Notes: generated from the sequence alone by a model not told the origin. DNA of 64,000 nucleotides from an uncultured Collinsella sp. (GCA_902492755.1 CABUNB010000003.1:14120-78119); one strand, 5' to 3'; positions 43,996-53,104 are shown, counted from the stretch's first letter. Made by a program: numbers and translations.

Positions 43996-45108
43996 ATGGC
44001 AAAGGTAAAAATCAGCGACGTCGCGCGCGAGGCCGGGGTTTCGTTGGGCACGGTTTCCAACGCGCTCAACCATCCCGAAAAGCTGCGCCCCGAGACCCTC
44101 AAGCTCATCAACGAGACCATCAATCGCTTGGGCTACCTGCCCAACCAAAGCGCTCGTCAGCTGGCCGGCGGCACCACCAAGTCCTTTGGCCTGGTCCTCC
44201 CCCGTCTCGATCACGGCTTTTCGCTCCAGATTGCCAGCGGTGCCCACAACGAGGCACGCAAGCACGGCTATGACTTGCTCATCGCCAACGCCGATAACGA
44301 CGGCATTCTCCAGGACCATTACCTGCGCTACTTTATGGGCACGCAGATGTCCGGCGTCATGGTTCAGCCCATGGCGTCCCCCGACTGGCACCCCGCTATG
44401 ACCAAGATGCCCGTGCCGATTGTCCATCTGGACATCCACTGTTCCGAACCCGGTTATTACGTGGCCGCCGACAACGAGGCACAGGGGCGCATTATCGCCG
44501 AACTCGCCATCGCCCGCGGCGCGCACCATATCACCGTTGTGGGCAGAGCAGCATTTATGCAGCTCACCCTGCGCGTGCTTGGCATTCACAAGGCCCTTGC
44601 CCTGCACCCCGATATCAAGATCGAAGTCATCGACGCCGGCGAATGGAATACCGCTGCCGACGGCTACGGCATCGGTGCCCAAATCGCCGAGCGCCCCGCG
44701 GACGAGCGCCCCGATTTTGTCATCGGCCTGACCGACGTACTGGCGTCGGGCGTTATCTCGGCGTTAATCGACAAGGGCATCTCCGTCCCCGAGCAGGTCC
44801 GCGTGGCAGGCTGCGACGGCAATCCGCTCGCCTGGAGCGGGTCGGTCCCACTGACCACAGTAGCGCCCCCGGGCTACGAGATTGGCCGCAAGGGCGTTCA
44901 ATTGCTCATGGAGCAAATCGAGAACAAGGTCCCGACAAAGACCAAGCACGTCCACATCGGCTCTGCCGCGCGCACCGTCACCGCGGTCACGGCCATCGAG
45001 GACATCAACCGCCAAGAACTCGTGCGGCCGTTCCTGCTGGAACGCGCCAGCACCCAGGCAAGCAGCCAGACCGACGCCACGGCCATCAACCTCGGTGCGT
45101 ATCTATAG
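43996..45108 (+). CDS. LacI-family transcriptional regulator
   Basis: A 370-residue repressor. The helix-turn-helix and hinge cover residues 1-60 (KISDVAREAGVSLGTVSNAL, then LGYLPNQSARQLAGG). The remainder is a periplasmic-binding-like sugar sensor (SFGLVLPRLDHGFSLQIASG, ending at an effector-binding AGCDGNPLAWSG). The ATG at 43996 has AAAGGGG at 6 bases. The frame happens to stay open far upstream, only because it mirrors glmS on the other strand. No sugar operon is adjacent, so its targets are elsewhere. A strong terminator follows. Confidence 0.92.
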   Translation: MAKVKISDVAREAGVSLGTVSNALNHPEKLRPETLKLINETINRLGYLPNQSARQLAGGTTKSFGLVLPRLDHGFSLQIASGAHNEARKHGYDLLIANADNDGILQDHYLRYFMGTQMSGVMVQPMASPDWHPAMTKMPVPIVHLDIHCSEPGYYVAADNEAQGRIIAELAIARGAHHITVVGRAAFMQLTLRVLGIHKALALHPDIKIEVIDAGEWNTAADGYGIGAQIAERPADERPDFVIGLTDVLASGVISALIDKGISVPEQVRVAGCDGNPLAWSGSVPLTTVAPPGYEIGRKGVQLLMEQIENKVPTKTKHVHIGSAARTVTAVTAIEDINRQELVRPFLLERASTQASSQTDATAINLGAYL

Positions 45109-45133
45109 CACGCCCGCGAGCATGCTAAGTCGC

Positions 45134-45183
45134 CGCTCAAGCAAAAGGGGCCCGACCATTGCCGGGCCCCTTTTGCTTGAGCG
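45134..45183. terminator. Perfect 21-bp bidirectional terminator
   Basis: Arms 45134-45154 and 45163-45183 are perfect complements (core AAAAGGGGCCCG/CGGGCCCCTTTT) with an 8-base loop. It lies between convergent lacI-type and HAD genes. Confidence 0.9.
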
Positions 45184-45221
45184 CAAACGTGGGCAATCGC
45201 TCGTTTCAACACCGCAATTGT

Positions 45222-45872
45222 CTAGCGCACGGCCTTGACTGCCGCCGCCAGGTCGAACAACGTATCGAGCACCGCCTCGCAGCCATCCACCACGTCCTGC
45301 GGAAGCGGCACGATATCGGGGACAGCAAAGACGTGGCAGCCAGCCGTAATGCCCGAGACGCAGCCGTTGCGCGAATCCTCGACCACGGCGCATTCCTCGG
45401 GGGCAAAGCCCGCGCGCTCGCAGGCGAGCAGGTACATCTCGGGGTCGGGTTTGCCGTGCACGACGTCCTCGCCGCAGGTCACCGTTTCAAACTTGTCAAA
45501 GAGACCGACCATCTTAAGGTTGCGCTCGGCCGTAACGTGGCGCGACGACGTCGCAAGACCCACGTGATAGCCCGCGGCCAGCAGCTCATCCAGGCACTCG
45601 GCGACGCCGGCCTTAAGCTCCAGATCGGTCTTGACCATCTCGTCACGAATTTCCTTGTGGCGGACATAGATCGCCTCGGCGGTTTCGCTGCTGCCATAAT
45701 GCTCCTCAAGGATGCCCATGACATCGGGCAGCGTGCGACCGATAAACTGATGGATCAGTGCTTCATCAATCGCGATCCCCAGCTCGGCAGCGCCCACCTT
45801 CCACGCCTTGACGCCCAAACGCTCGGTATCGACCAGCGTTCCGTCCATGTCAAAAATAACAGCCTTGATCAT
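45222..45872 (-). CDS. HAD hydrolase, beta-phosphoglucomutase-like
   Basis: A 216-residue phosphatase/mutase. The nucleophile motif is VIFDMDGTLVDTE (Asp8, Asp10). A helical cap follows, then LATSSRH (motif II), GKPDPEMYLLA (motif III lysine) and VVEDSRNGCVSG (motif IV). This subfamily includes beta-phosphoglucomutases and small sugar-phosphate phosphatases. The ATG at 45872 has GGGGGA at 6 bases; the longer ORF from 45959 runs through an operator-like palindrome and is rejected. It is convergent with the LacI regulator. Confidence 0.9.
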   Translation of the reverse strand: MIKAVIFDMDGTLVDTERLGVKAWKVGAAELGIAIDEALIHQFIGRTLPDVMGILEEHYGSSETAEAIYVRHKEIRDEMVKTDLELKAGVAECLDELLAAGYHVGLATSSRHVTAERNLKMVGLFDKFETVTCGEDVVHGKPDPEMYLLACERAGFAPEECAVVEDSRNGCVSGITAGCHVFAVPDIVPLPQDVVDGCEAVLDTLFDLAAAVKAVR

Positions 45873-45932
45873 ATCGGTCCCCCATCGACTCTCGCTGTCG
45901 CATTGCCGCAACTCTACCGCATTTGGCAACTT

Positions 45933-45949
45933 GTATATAACGTATATAC
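45933..45949. promoter_or_regulatory. Operator-like palindrome GTATATA-ACG-TATATAC
   Basis: A perfect 7-bp inverted repeat with a 3-base spacer in the divergent gap between the HAD gene and larE. The AT-only arms stand out in this chromosome. The form fits a dimeric regulator site of GntR type, but no regulator gene is adjacent. Confidence 0.5.
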
Positions 45950-46045
45950 CATATTGCACTTTCGTTACATAGATAGAAGTCTTATGGCAAGTAACGCATT
46001 AGGATTATAGTTTTCGACCGAGTACTCAACGATAAGGATCGTTTC

Positions 46046-46924
46046 ATGATTTTAGACACCACGGCACCCGCAGAGGAGCTTCAAGACAAGCTATCGGCGC
46101 TCGAACAGCTGCTTTTGGCATACGGGCGCGTGGCTATCGGGTTTTCCGGCGGCGTTGACAGCAGCTTTTTGGCCGCCGTATGCGCCCGCATCATGCCTAC
46201 CAATACCCTCCTCGTTCATCTCACAACGCCGCTCATCGGCACACCCGAGCAGGCTTCGTTTGAACGGTCCGTTGACGGGCAAACCAATGAGGGACCGCAT
46301 TTTAAGCTCCCCGTGCTCAATCTTTCGGTCGATCAGCTGCAGCTCCCCCAAGTAGCCTGCAACGATGCCGACCGCTGCTACCACTGCAAGCGCGCCGGCT
46401 TCACCGCGATCGTCAACCACGCCAAGTCGCTGGGCTTTCCCACCGTCATCGACGGCAGCAACGCAAGCGATCGCGACGACTACCGCCCCGGCATGCGCGC
46501 GGCAGAAGGGCTTGACGTGCGCTCGCCGCTTATGGAGGTCGGTTTTACCAAGGACGAGGAGCGCGAACTGCTGCGCGCATGGGGCTACCCTGTCTGGAAC
46601 CTGCCGGCGGGAGCCTGCTTGGCCACGCGCATCCCCACGGGCGAGGAGCTTACGCGCGAGAAGGTCGATTTAATCCGCGCCTGCGAGGATTACCTGCACG
46701 ATCTTGATCTGGCACAGGTACGCGCGCGCTTGATCGGCGGCTGCATGCATATCGAGGCCGCACCCGCAGATGTCGCCAAGATTGCTGCCCTCGGTGGCAA
46801 CGCCGTCGATGCCGAGGGCAAAACCCCGCTGCCCGCCGTTATCGAGTCCGCGCTGCGCGAGCTGGGCTGCGGCCATATCTCCCCCGAGGTCACCCCCTAC
46901 ATTCACGGCAACATGAACCTGTAG
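46046..46924 (+). CDS. larE: ATP-dependent sacrificial sulfur transferase LarE
   Basis: A 292-residue PP-loop protein. SGGVDSS (residues 34-40) binds ATP, CYHCKR is at 111-116, and PAGACLATR carries Cys191, at the position of the cysteine that gives up its sulfur in Lactobacillus LarE. LarE builds the thiocarbonyl/thioacid groups of the nickel-pincer nucleotide cofactor used by lactate racemase LarA and relatives. The partners larB, larC and larA are not in the window. The ATG at 46046 has AAGGA at 8 bases. Confidence 0.92.
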   Translation: MILDTTAPAEELQDKLSALEQLLLAYGRVAIGFSGGVDSSFLAAVCARIMPTNTLLVHLTTPLIGTPEQASFERSVDGQTNEGPHFKLPVLNLSVDQLQLPQVACNDADRCYHCKRAGFTAIVNHAKSLGFPTVIDGSNASDRDDYRPGMRAAEGLDVRSPLMEVGFTKDEERELLRAWGYPVWNLPAGACLATRIPTGEELTREKVDLIRACEDYLHDLDLAQVRARLIGGCMHIEAAPADVAKIAALGGNAVDAEGKTPLPAVIESALRELGCGHISPEVTPYIHGNMNL

Positions 46925-46992
46925 GTTGCGCCGTTTTACAAACGGCGCAACTGCTCGGCGCTGCGCATGCTCAACCTGAACACATAAATTGC

Positions 46993-47044
46993 CACCTTCC
47001 AAAAAGGGACAGGTTTATTTTGGCGGGTTTTATCTGGGGAAACG
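46993..47044. repeat. GGGACAG-loop hairpin, CTGCCAAAA family, copy 3 (decayed arm)
   Basis: AAAAAGGGACAGGTTTATTT and GGCGGGTTTTATCTGGGG repeat the sequence at 43880-43917 in reverse with one change. The left arm (CCTTCCAAAA) no longer pairs fully. Confidence 0.8.
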
Positions 47045-47197
47045 ACGAATAGCCCCACATTCACAACCGCCGCAGCTCCATATGAGGCAAATGAACCGGC
47101 GGCATTTGTCCCAAATCTTGAGTATTTGTTCGGCGGAGCCACCTCAGCCGGCTCCTGCTAGACTGGTAGATTCCGAACCGTCCATCCAGGAGCCTCA

Positions 47198-48184
47198 ATG
47201 CCGCGCAAATCCGCCTACAAGCAAGTACTTTCCATCGGCACCGCCGTGGTGCTGGGGTTTGCGCTGTTTACGGGATCGCTCGACGGGGCGCCCAAGCTGC
47301 TCTCGCCGCAAAGCGATAAGCAGGCGGCGGCTCTGGCCGAGAAGCAAAGCGAGAGCCCCAACCGCACCGACGACGAAGCAGACCTGGTTGCCCGGCTCGA
47401 ATCAGGAACAGCGAGCTCCTCGGACTCTCAAAATAGCCAAGACTCTGGCGATGGCTCCGAATCCACCGCGACCAACACCAACGGCAACGTTGCCTCCGCG
47501 GATAGTGCCGCCACCCCCATCGACGAGGTGGAAAACCCCGACCTCAACCGCGCCCGCGGTGTTTATCTCAGCAGCGTTCCCGACTACGCCGGCAACCCCT
47601 ACGTTGCCCTTCGTGCCGACAGCACGCACCCGTTGGGCACGCCATCATTCACACTCGACGAATACGAGCGAGCTACCGAAGAGGGCTGCTTTAAGAAGTT
47701 CTCCAAGCTCGACAGCTTGGGCCGCACTCGCAAAGCGCTCGCCTGCGTGGGCCCCGAGTCGCTCGGCCAAGGCAAGCGCGGGGATATCTCGCGTATCCAC
47801 CCCGCCGGCTGGCACCAGCAGCGCTACGACTTTATTCCGGGTCAGAGTCTCTACAACCGCTGCCACCTTATCGCTTGGTCGCTCTGCGGCGAGAACGCCA
47901 ACCGCAAGAATCTGCTCACCGGCACACGCTATCTCAACGAGACGGGCATGTTGCCATTTGAGGAGCAAATCCTCGACTATATCCGCGACACGGGCAACCA
48001 CGTGCTCTACCGCGTCACGCCCATGTACAACGAAGAGGAGCTCGTCTGCCGTGGCGTACGCCTCGAGGCGCAATCGGTCGAGGACCACGGCAAGACCCTG
48101 TGCTTCCACGTGTACTGCTACAACCTGCAGCCGCATGTGCAGATCGACTACTCCACCGGCCGCAACCAGGCCTCGGGTGATTAA
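47198..48184 (+). CDS. Secreted or anchored DNA/RNA non-specific endonuclease (DNA-entry type)
   Basis: A 328-residue nuclease of the His-Me finger type. Residues 1-30 form a signal peptide or membrane anchor, and residues 50-115 are a Ser/Thr/Asn-rich linker. The nuclease domain from about 140 has the family block IHPAGWH, then YNRCHLIAWSLCGENANRKN, with catalytic His223 and a metal-binding Asn in the following helix. NHVLYRVTPMY also matches EndA-like proteins. Family members degrade extracellular DNA for nutrition, competence or spread. The ATG at 47198 has AGGAG at 6 bases. No competence genes are adjacent. Confidence 0.9.
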   Translation: MPRKSAYKQVLSIGTAVVLGFALFTGSLDGAPKLLSPQSDKQAAALAEKQSESPNRTDDEADLVARLESGTASSSDSQNSQDSGDGSESTATNTNGNVASADSAATPIDEVENPDLNRARGVYLSSVPDYAGNPYVALRADSTHPLGTPSFTLDEYERATEEGCFKKFSKLDSLGRTRKALACVGPESLGQGKRGDISRIHPAGWHQQRYDFIPGQSLYNRCHLIAWSLCGENANRKNLLTGTRYLNETGMLPFEEQILDYIRDTGNHVLYRVTPMYNEEELVCRGVRLEAQSVEDHGKTLCFHVYCYNLQPHVQIDYSTGRNQASGD

Positions 48185-48234
48185 GCCCCTAACCGCGACA
48201 AGAATCGATTTGCAGTCCCCAAGGGATCAAATAA

Positions 48235-48264
48235 GGCCGCCCCGGTTACCCAGGGCGGCCTTTT
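48235..48264 (+). terminator. Terminator of the nuclease gene
   Basis: GGCCGCCC (48235-48242) and GGGCGGCC (48253-48260) followed by TTTT. Confidence 0.88.
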
Positions 48265-48297
48265 CGTCAGCGCCTACATTGCAGGCAAAATCACACG

Positions 48298-50373
48298 CTA
48301 CTTGGCGCGACCTTCCTCATAGCGCTCGACCAGCTTGGCCTGAACGTCATAGGGAACCTGCTCGTAGCCGGCGGGCTTCATGGTAAAGTCGCCCGTGCCG
48401 CGCGTGATGGAACGCAGGCGCGTCGAGTAATCCGTCAGCTCGGCCAGCGGCGCTTGAGCGATGACCACGGTGTCTCCGCGCTCATCGGTCTCCATGCCCG
48501 TCACGCGACCGCGCGAGGCCGAGATGTCGCCCATCACGGCGCCGGCGTAGCTCTCGGGGATCGTCACCGTGATTTCCTCGATAGGCTCCAGCACCACTGG
48601 ATCGGCATCGGCGCACGCCTTGCGCAGGCCGATGCGAGCCGCCGCGCGGAACGCCATCTCGTTGGAGTCGACGCTGTGATACGAACCGTCGTACACCGCG
48701 ACGCGAATGCCCGTGAGCGGGTAGCCGGCAATGATGCCGTCCTTCATAGTCTCCTGAACGCCCTTGTCCACGGCGGGAATCAGCGAGCGCGGGATGCGGC
48801 CACCCACGACCTCGTCAACAAACTCATAGCCGTCGCTCGTGCCGTCGGGCCCAATGAGCGGTTCCACGCGCAGCCAGCAGTCGCCGTACTGACCGGCGCC
48901 GCCGGTCTGCTTCTTGTGGCGACCCTGGGCGCTCGCCGTGCGGCGGATGGTCTCGCGATACGGAATGCGGATCGGCACGCTCTTGGCGGCGACCTTGGTG
49001 CGGTCCTCCAGACGGTTGAGTAGCACCGAAACCTGCGCCTCACCAACGGCGGAGATAATGGTCTGGCCAGTCTCCTCGTCGCGGTCGATGCTCATAGTCG
49101 GATCGGCCTTGCAGGCCTTCTCGATAAACGTGTAGAGCTTCTCTTCGTCGCCGCGATTCTCGGCCTCAATGGCGATGCGGTACTGCGAGTTGGGGAACTT
49201 AAACGCCGCAGCCTCGACCTTGCCGGTAATCGAGAGCGTGTCACCCGTCTCTGCCGCCAGCTTGGGCGCCACGATGATATCGCCGGCATAAGCGTGCCCG
49301 ACCTCGGTCATGTCGCGGCCGCACATCACATACAGGTGAGCCAGACGGTCGCTCTTGCGCGTGCGGGCGTTGATCAGCTCAAGGCCCGGCTCAAGCGTGC
49401 CCGTCAGCACCTTGATAAAGCTGATGCGGCCCTGCTGCGGATCGGCCAGCGTCTTAAACACAAACGCCACCGGACGGTCATCGTCGCTCGAGATCTTAAG
49501 CGAGTCGCCGTCGATGAGCGGCATCTCGCCGTAGTCAGTCGGCGCCGGGAAGTACGTGGCGATGTCGTCCATCAGCGAGTTGACGCCCTGCTCCTTAATG
49601 CAATCGCCCGCAAAGACCGGCACAAAGATGCGCTCGGCAATCGCCTTCGACAGCAAGCCCTCAAGCTCCTCCTGCGTCAGCGTCTCCTCGCCTTCCAGGT
49701 ACTTCATCATCAGCTCATCGTCGGCCTCGGCCACCAACTCGCACAGATGGTCATGGGCCTCCTCGGCCTGGACACGATACTCCTCGGGAATCTCCGACTC
49801 AACGGCTTCGGTGCCGTTGCAATGGCGCGCCTTCATGCGCACCAGGTCGATGATGCCGTCAAAGTCCTCGCCCTCGCCCCAGGGAAGGGTCACGGCGCCC
49901 AGGCGCGTGCCAAAGCGCTCCTGCAGCAGGTCCATCGTGGTCGCAAAGCTGGCCTCGGAGCGCGACAGGCGGTTTACGAACACCGCACGCGCCAGACGCA
50001 GGTCCTCGGCGGCATACCAGAGCTTAACCGTCGTCGGCTGCGGGCCGGCCTCGGCGTCGACCACAAACAGAGCCGTCTCGCAGACGCTCATCGCGGCAAA
50101 GGCGTCGCCGATAAAATCGGGGTAGCACGGGGCATCGAGCACATTGATGCGTGCGCCCTTCCAGTCGATCGGCGCAATGGTCGTCGAAATGGAAAATGCA
50201 CGCTTGACCTCTTCGGGGTCATAGTCGAGCGTGGGCTTGGTGCCGTCGTGGCCGCCCAGGCGGGCGGTCTTGCCGGAAAGGTGGAGCATGGCCTCGGCGA
50301 GTGAAGTCTTGCCCACCCCGCCTTGGCCTACGAGCACCACGTTCCTTACGTTACCGGTCTTGGGAGCACCCAT
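48298..50373 (-). CDS. Divergent elongation factor G paralogue (EF-G-like GTPase)
   Basis: A 691-residue protein with the full EF-G domain order. The G1 loop GQGGVGKTS is usable. G3 reads DAPCYPDF where EF-G has DTPGHVDF, so the catalytic histidine is missing. G4 reads NRLSRSE in place of NKxD, so guanine specificity is doubtful. Domain IV has GQYGDCWLRVEP and a tip region. Actinobacteria carry such EF-G2-like paralogues of uncertain role, in addition to true EF-G. The ATG at 50373 has AAGGAGG. The 309-base gap beyond contains its promoter region, where I see no clear boxes, and the ABC operon terminator. Confidence 0.88.
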   Translation of the reverse strand: MGAPKTGNVRNVVLVGQGGVGKTSLAEAMLHLSGKTARLGGHDGTKPTLDYDPEEVKRAFSISTTIAPIDWKGARINVLDAPCYPDFIGDAFAAMSVCETALFVVDAEAGPQPTTVKLWYAAEDLRLARAVFVNRLSRSEASFATTMDLLQERFGTRLGAVTLPWGEGEDFDGIIDLVRMKARHCNGTEAVESEIPEEYRVQAEEAHDHLCELVAEADDELMMKYLEGEETLTQEELEGLLSKAIAERIFVPVFAGDCIKEQGVNSLMDDIATYFPAPTDYGEMPLIDGDSLKISSDDDRPVAFVFKTLADPQQGRISFIKVLTGTLEPGLELINARTRKSDRLAHLYVMCGRDMTEVGHAYAGDIIVAPKLAAETGDTLSITGKVEAAAFKFPNSQYRIAIEAENRGDEEKLYTFIEKACKADPTMSIDRDEETGQTIISAVGEAQVSVLLNRLEDRTKVAAKSVPIRIPYRETIRRTASAQGRHKKQTGGAGQYGDCWLRVEPLIGPDGTSDGYEFVDEVVGGRIPRSLIPAVDKGVQETMKDGIIAGYPLTGIRVAVYDGSYHSVDSNEMAFRAAARIGLRKACADADPVVLEPIEEITVTIPESYAGAVMGDISASRGRVTGMETDERGDTVVIAQAPLAELTDYSTRLRSITRGTGDFTMKPAGYEQVPYDVQAKLVERYEEGRAK

Positions 50374-50610
50374 GATGACCTCCTTGCAGGGCCGCGCGCA
50401 ATGCGCGACGCCAACGGGGAGAGTTCGCGGTCGGTGCCGTCCCGGGAGCAGCATGGTCGGCAGCCGAGCCGACTCACCCTCCAAATGTCCTATGCCACCA
50501 CCCTACCCTCACGGGCGGCTGTCCATGCATACCTTTCGGCACACGTATGAATACGGGCGGCGAGAGGACGGAGCAGGTACGAGAGGCGATTATTGAACCC
50601 CATCGATGCA

Positions 50611-50649
50611 AATAAAAGCCGCCGCAGACCATAAGACCTGTAGCGGCTT
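50611..50649 (-). terminator. Terminator of the amino-acid ABC operon
   Basis: On the minus strand AAGCCGC...CAG pairs with CTG...GGCGGCTT, followed by TTATTTG. It is just past the ATPase stop. Confidence 0.75.
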
Positions 50650-50682
50650 CGCCTCAATTAATAGTTGAGTAAATACCTGAGT

Positions 50683-51447
50683 CTATCCCTCGATACGGCT
50701 CAAGAACTCACGCGTGCGCTGCTCGCGCGGATGGTCGATAACCTGCTCGGCAGGACCCTCCTCGACAATGCGGCCGCCGTCCATAAAGACCACGCGGTCG
50801 GCAACATCGCGCGCAAACTGCATTGCGTGGGTCACGATCACCATCGTCATGTTCTGCGCAGCGAGGTCCTTAATGACACGCAGCACCTCGGCCGTCAGCT
50901 CGGGATCGAGCGCCGAGGTCGGCTCGTCAAAGAACAAGATCTCCGGGTCGAGCGCCAGTGCGCGGGCGATACTCACACGCTGTTGCTGACCGCCCGAAAG
51001 CTCACATGGCACCTTGTTCTCGTTTCCCGTCAGCCCCATTTGTGCAATCAGCTCGTGAGCGCGGGCTTCCGCCTGCTCGCGCGGACGCTTAAGCACGCGA
51101 ATCGGCGCATCGATGATGTTTCTCATCACGGTATAGTGCGGGAACAGATTGTAGTTCTGGAACACCAGACCAAAACGCGAACGCGCCTGTTTAGGTACAT
51201 CGCCCTTTGCGTACACCGCGCCCGAACCCGCATCCGTCGCGACGGCAAGGTCGCCAAACGAGAGCGAGCCACCGTCGAGCGTCTCGAGCAGCGTGGCACA
51301 GCGCAGCAGCGTGGACTTACCGCCGCCCGAGGGTCCGATAATCGCCACGACCTCGCCACGCTTTACCTCGAGTGAGATATCCTTGAGCACCTCATTGCCG
51401 CCAAACGCCTTACGCGCGCTTTCGATTTTCATCACTGAGTTAGTCAT
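50683..51447 (-). CDS. Amino-acid ABC transporter ATP-binding protein
   Basis: A 254-residue ATPase of the polar amino-acid uptake family (GlnQ/ArtP type). Walker A is GPSGGGKST, the Q loop lies in LVFQNYNLFPHYTV, the signature is LSGGQQQR, Walker B is ILFFDEPTSALD, and the switch histidine is in VTHAMQFA. The ATG at 51447 overlaps the end of the permease gene by 8 bases, implying translational coupling; ATG 51432 is an alternative. It is the third gene of the importer operon. Confidence 0.95.
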   Translation of the reverse strand: MTNSVMKIESARKAFGGNEVLKDISLEVKRGEVVAIIGPSGGGKSTLLRCATLLETLDGGSLSFGDLAVATDAGSGAVYAKGDVPKQARSRFGLVFQNYNLFPHYTVMRNIIDAPIRVLKRPREQAEARAHELIAQMGLTGNENKVPCELSGGQQQRVSIARALALDPEILFFDEPTSALDPELTAEVLRVIKDLAAQNMTMVIVTHAMQFARDVADRVVFMDGGRIVEEGPAEQVIDHPREQRTREFLSRIEG

Positions 51448-52093
51448 GATAATAGTCCAGCTTCTTTTCGGCAGCGCCCAGCAGCATCTCGACCACAAAG
51501 TTAAAGACCCAGTAGATCAACGCCGCAATCGCAAACGGCACCATGCTCACCTGCGAGGCGACCAGCGCCTTGGCGGTCGAGAACATCTCACCCACGCCAA
51601 TGGCAAACGCCAGCGACGTGTCCTTGACCAGTGTGATGATCTCGTTGCCCATCGCCGGCAGAATACGCTTGGCGACCTGCGGCATCACGATATACAGAAA
51701 CGTCTGCAGACGCGAGTAGCCCAGCACCTCGGCGGCCTCATATTGACCGCGCGGAATCGACTGCAGGCCCGAGCGATAGATCTCGGCAAAGTAGCCGGCG
51801 TAGTTGATGATGAACGCCACAACGCACGCCGTCCACTTGGAATCGGGCGTGAGCGAGATGCCGAACACGTAGTACGGGGCGAAGTAGATGGCAAACATCT
51901 GTAGCATGAGCGGCGTGCCGCGCATGACCGAAATATAGATGCGCGCGATCCAGCGAAGCGGCGCAATTTTGCTCATGCGCATAAACGCCACGGGAATTCC
52001 CAGCGGAATCGACCCGAGCAACGTCAGCACAAACAGCTGCAAGCTGACCAAGAATCCCTGGCCAAGCATCTGCATCATGACCTGAATAGACAA
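51440..52093 (-). CDS. Amino-acid ABC transporter permease
   Basis: A permease of about 217 residues with five likely membrane helices. The family EAA loop is around EIYRSGLQSIPRGQYEAAEV, LGYSRLQTF. The start is uncertain. The frame opens upstream at a TTG (52132) without support. A TTG at 52093 has AAAGAGAG upstream and is used here; ATG 52078 is also possible. It works with the ATPase downstream and the lipoprotein upstream, from which it is separated by a 105-base hairpin. Confidence 0.88.
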   Translation of the reverse strand: MSIQVMMQMLGQGFLVSLQLFVLTLLGSIPLGIPVAFMRMSKIAPLRWIARIYISVMRGTPLMLQMFAIYFAPYYVFGISLTPDSKWTACVVAFIINYAGYFAEIYRSGLQSIPRGQYEAAEVLGYSRLQTFLYIVMPQVAKRILPAMGNEIITLVKDTSLAFAIGVGEMFSTAKALVASQVSMVPFAIAALIYWVFNFVVEMLLGAAEKKLDYYHD

Positions 52094-52139
52094 CCCAAGC
52101 TCTCTTTCACAGTAACGGAACAGCGAACCCAATGCTAAA

Positions 52140-52244
52140 GCGGGTTTTCCAGGTGCCCGAGTTTGCCGTGAAAGAGGAGCGCCGCGTACTAAATGTACGC
52201 AAGCGACGGTTTGAACGGCAAAATCGGGTGCCTGGGAAAGCCGC
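52140..52244. repeat. 105-base intra-operon hairpin between substrate-binding protein and permease
   Basis: The whole stretch folds back: GCGGGTTTTCCAGGTGCCCG at the left pairs with CGGGTGCCTGGGAAAGCCGC at the right with few mismatches, and GCCGCGTAC/GTACGC close on a TAAAT loop. It lies directly after the binding-protein stop codon. Such hairpins commonly protect the upstream mRNA and reduce downstream expression, which would give more binding protein than permease. Confidence 0.82.
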
Positions 52245-53104
52245 TATTTGAGCACCCAGTTGTCGAAGGAAAGACCATAGCTTGAATACTTATCGCACAG
52301 GTCCTTGACCGTGCCGTCCTCGTAGAGCGCCTTGAGTGACTCGGTTACAGCATCGGCCGACTTGGTGTCGCCCTTCTTAAAGCCGACGGCGTAGTGCTCG
52401 CTGGACAGCGGCTTGTCGAGCTGCGTATAGGCATCTGGCTTGGCGGCCAGCTGATACTGAGCGATCGAGAGGTCACAGGCAACGGCATCGACCGCACCAC
52501 TCTCGAGCTGCATAAACGCCGTGTTGTACTCACCGATGGTATCGAGCGTGGCAAACGTCGCGGCCAGATCCTTCTGGTCGCCCTCGAGCACATCCTGCGC
52601 AGCGGAATCAGTCTGGGTAATCACGGTCTTGCCGGCAAGATCGTCCCAGCTCTTGATACCCGCGTCCTTCTTGACCACGAGCACCTGCTCATTGAGCATG
52701 TACGGCTCGGAGAACGTGTAGTCGTCCTCGCGACCCTCCATGGTAAAGCCGTTCCAGATGCAGTTGATGGCGCCTGAGTTAAGCAGCGTATCCTTGGCGT
52801 CCCAGTCGATGGCCTCGTATTTGACCTCCCAGCCCTGCTTATCGGCAACAGCCTTGGCCAGATCGAGATCAAAGCCGGTGTACTCGCCATCGTCGCCCAC
52901 AAAGCCGTACGGAGGATAGGACTTATCAAAGCCCACCACGAGCCTCTTGGACTCCGCAGCGCCCTTCACGTCCTTGGCCGCGGCAAAACCAGCAGCGGAG
53001 CCCTTGCCGGCACCACCGCCGCAGCCGACAAGACCAAGGCCAAGCACCGTGGCGAGCGAGCCGGCTAGACCAACAAACTGACGACGAGACATATCGGTAT
53101 TCAT
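52244..53104 (-). CDS. Amino-acid ABC transporter substrate-binding lipoprotein
   Basis: A 286-residue extracytoplasmic solute-binding protein (family 3). The N-terminus DMSRRQFVGLAGSLATVLGL ends in a lipobox LVGC, so it is lipid-anchored; the SRRQF pair resembles a Tat signal. The ligand domain starts VVGFDKSYPPYGFVGDDGEY and contains FDLDLAKAVADKQGWEV and DYTFSEPYMLNEQVLVV. A polar amino acid or cystine is likely; the exact ligand is unknown. The ATG at 53104 has GAGGGGG at 7 bases. First gene of the operon. Confidence 0.94.
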   Translation of the reverse strand: MNTDMSRRQFVGLAGSLATVLGLGLVGCGGGAGKGSAAGFAAAKDVKGAAESKRLVVGFDKSYPPYGFVGDDGEYTGFDLDLAKAVADKQGWEVKYEAIDWDAKDTLLNSGAINCIWNGFTMEGREDDYTFSEPYMLNEQVLVVKKDAGIKSWDDLAGKTVITQTDSAAQDVLEGDQKDLAATFATLDTIGEYNTAFMQLESGAVDAVACDLSIAQYQLAAKPDAYTQLDKPLSSEHYAVGFKKGDTKSADAVTESLKALYEDGTVKDLCDKYSSYGLSFDNWVLK

